From assembly GCA_016201195.1 (NCBI GenBank), contig JACQDI010000697.1, positions 1 to 5,631 of the forward strand: 5,631 bases of DNA. The letters are read 5' to 3'. The DNA comes from Acidobacteriota bacterium. GTDB taxonomy: Bacteria; Acidobacteriota; Terriglobia; Bryobacterales; JACQDG01. The notes beneath the pieces are model-generated. The model was not told the origin of the DNA. It saw only the letters and a program-made list of their open reading frames with translations, and made no database searches. The translations under genes and the position numbers were made by a program. This document shows positions 5,374-5,631 of the stretch, piece by piece; the first letter of the stretch is position 1; each line of letters opens with the position of its first letter.

Positions 5374-5631
5374 GTGCTGGCAGCGCAACTGTTGGGAATC
5401 CGCGACTTGCGTGTATCAGAGCTTCCGCCGCCGCCGGATCCGGGTCCGGGGGAGGTGCAAGTCCGCGTCTCAGCCGTGGGCATTTGCGGCTCCGATCTGC
5501 ACTATTACCTGGAAGGCGGCATGGGCGATGTCGGCTGCACGTTTCCCATGATTCTGGGCCATGAGCCGACCGGCCAGGTGCTGCGATTGGGTGCCGGCGT
5601 AAGCGGCCTCGATCCTGGCCGGCTTGCCGCA
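5374..5631 (+). CDS. Zinc-dependent medium-chain alcohol/polyol dehydrogenase, N-terminal part (3' end outside window)
   Basis: The first 86 codons of a GroES-like alcohol dehydrogenase domain are visible. Residues VGICGSDLHYY include C38, the first catalytic zinc ligand, with G39-S40-D41 as usual, and ILGHEPTGQV provides H63 and E64 of the same site. The segment CGSDLHYYLEGGMGDV resembles sorbitol/xylitol/iditol dehydrogenases, so NAD-linked oxidation of a polyol or sugar alcohol is plausible; the structural zinc site and Rossmann domain are outside the window. The start GTG 5374 gives the typical opening MLAAQLLGIRDLRVSELP and has GGGAG 7 bases upstream. An in-frame ATG at 5332 would add 14 atypical residues and lacks a ribosome-binding site. 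The stretch GLDPGRLAA lacks the aspartate of the usual G-D-R-V. The gene diverges from the transporter operon across an 85-base region. Confidence 0.88.
   Translation, partial: MLAAQLLGIRDLRVSELPPPPDPGPGEVQVRVSAVGICGSDLHYYLEGGMGDVGCTFPMILGHEPTGQVLRLGAGVSGLDPGRLAA

Noticed and set aside
4182..5564. Long open frame on the + strand opposite the nucleotide transporter, 460 codons
   Set aside because: It is antisense to a well-supported membrane protein gene and runs into the dehydrogenase in a different frame. The translation is rich in Q, H and R without domain features.

Overview
The window is high-GC bacterial DNA, densely coded on both strands, with seven genes (two cut by the window edges) and very short intergenic gaps. 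No rRNA, tRNA, CRISPR or insertion sequence was seen. The mix of a Gfo/Idh/MocA oxidoreductase, a DinB-fold protein, a VapBC toxin-antitoxin pair, an ATP/ADP-carrier-type transporter, a class III-like PPK2 and a zinc polyol-type dehydrogenase suggests a free-living soil bacterium. Acidobacteriota is my best guess. This rests on gene content and protein flavour only and is not secure.

Layout. Positions 1-540 (+) hold the C-terminal part of a Gfo/Idh/MocA oxidoreductase. Positions 541-632 are a long, nearly perfect palindromic repeat that fills the whole gap between this gene's stop codon and the stop codon of the convergent DinB-family gene (631-1167, -). A 64-base divergent control region follows. 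It carries an inverted repeat and a possible leaderless promoter for a ribbon-helix-helix antitoxin and PIN-domain toxin pair (1232-1886, +). The toxin stop codon and the stop codon of the next gene on the other strand share the palindrome CTAG.

Positions 1883-5288 (-) form a compact three-gene operon, read from right to left: an NTT/Tlc-type nucleotide transporter, a polyphosphate:nucleotide phosphotransferase (PPK2) and a CPA2-type cation/proton antiporter. Transporter and PPK2 are joined by an overlapping stop/start (TAGTG), and PPK2 and antiporter are separated by 5 bases, so the three are very probably co-transcribed and translationally coupled. An 85-base divergent intergenic region then leads to the 5' end of a zinc-dependent medium-chain dehydrogenase (5374 to the window edge, +).

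The most interesting point is the operon. It places a putative ATP/ADP exchanger, an enzyme that recharges AMP/ADP from polyphosphate, and an ion antiporter in one transcription unit. A link between nucleotide exchange, polyphosphate energy and ion homeostasis is inference from gene order; each gene's family assignment comes from visible motifs.
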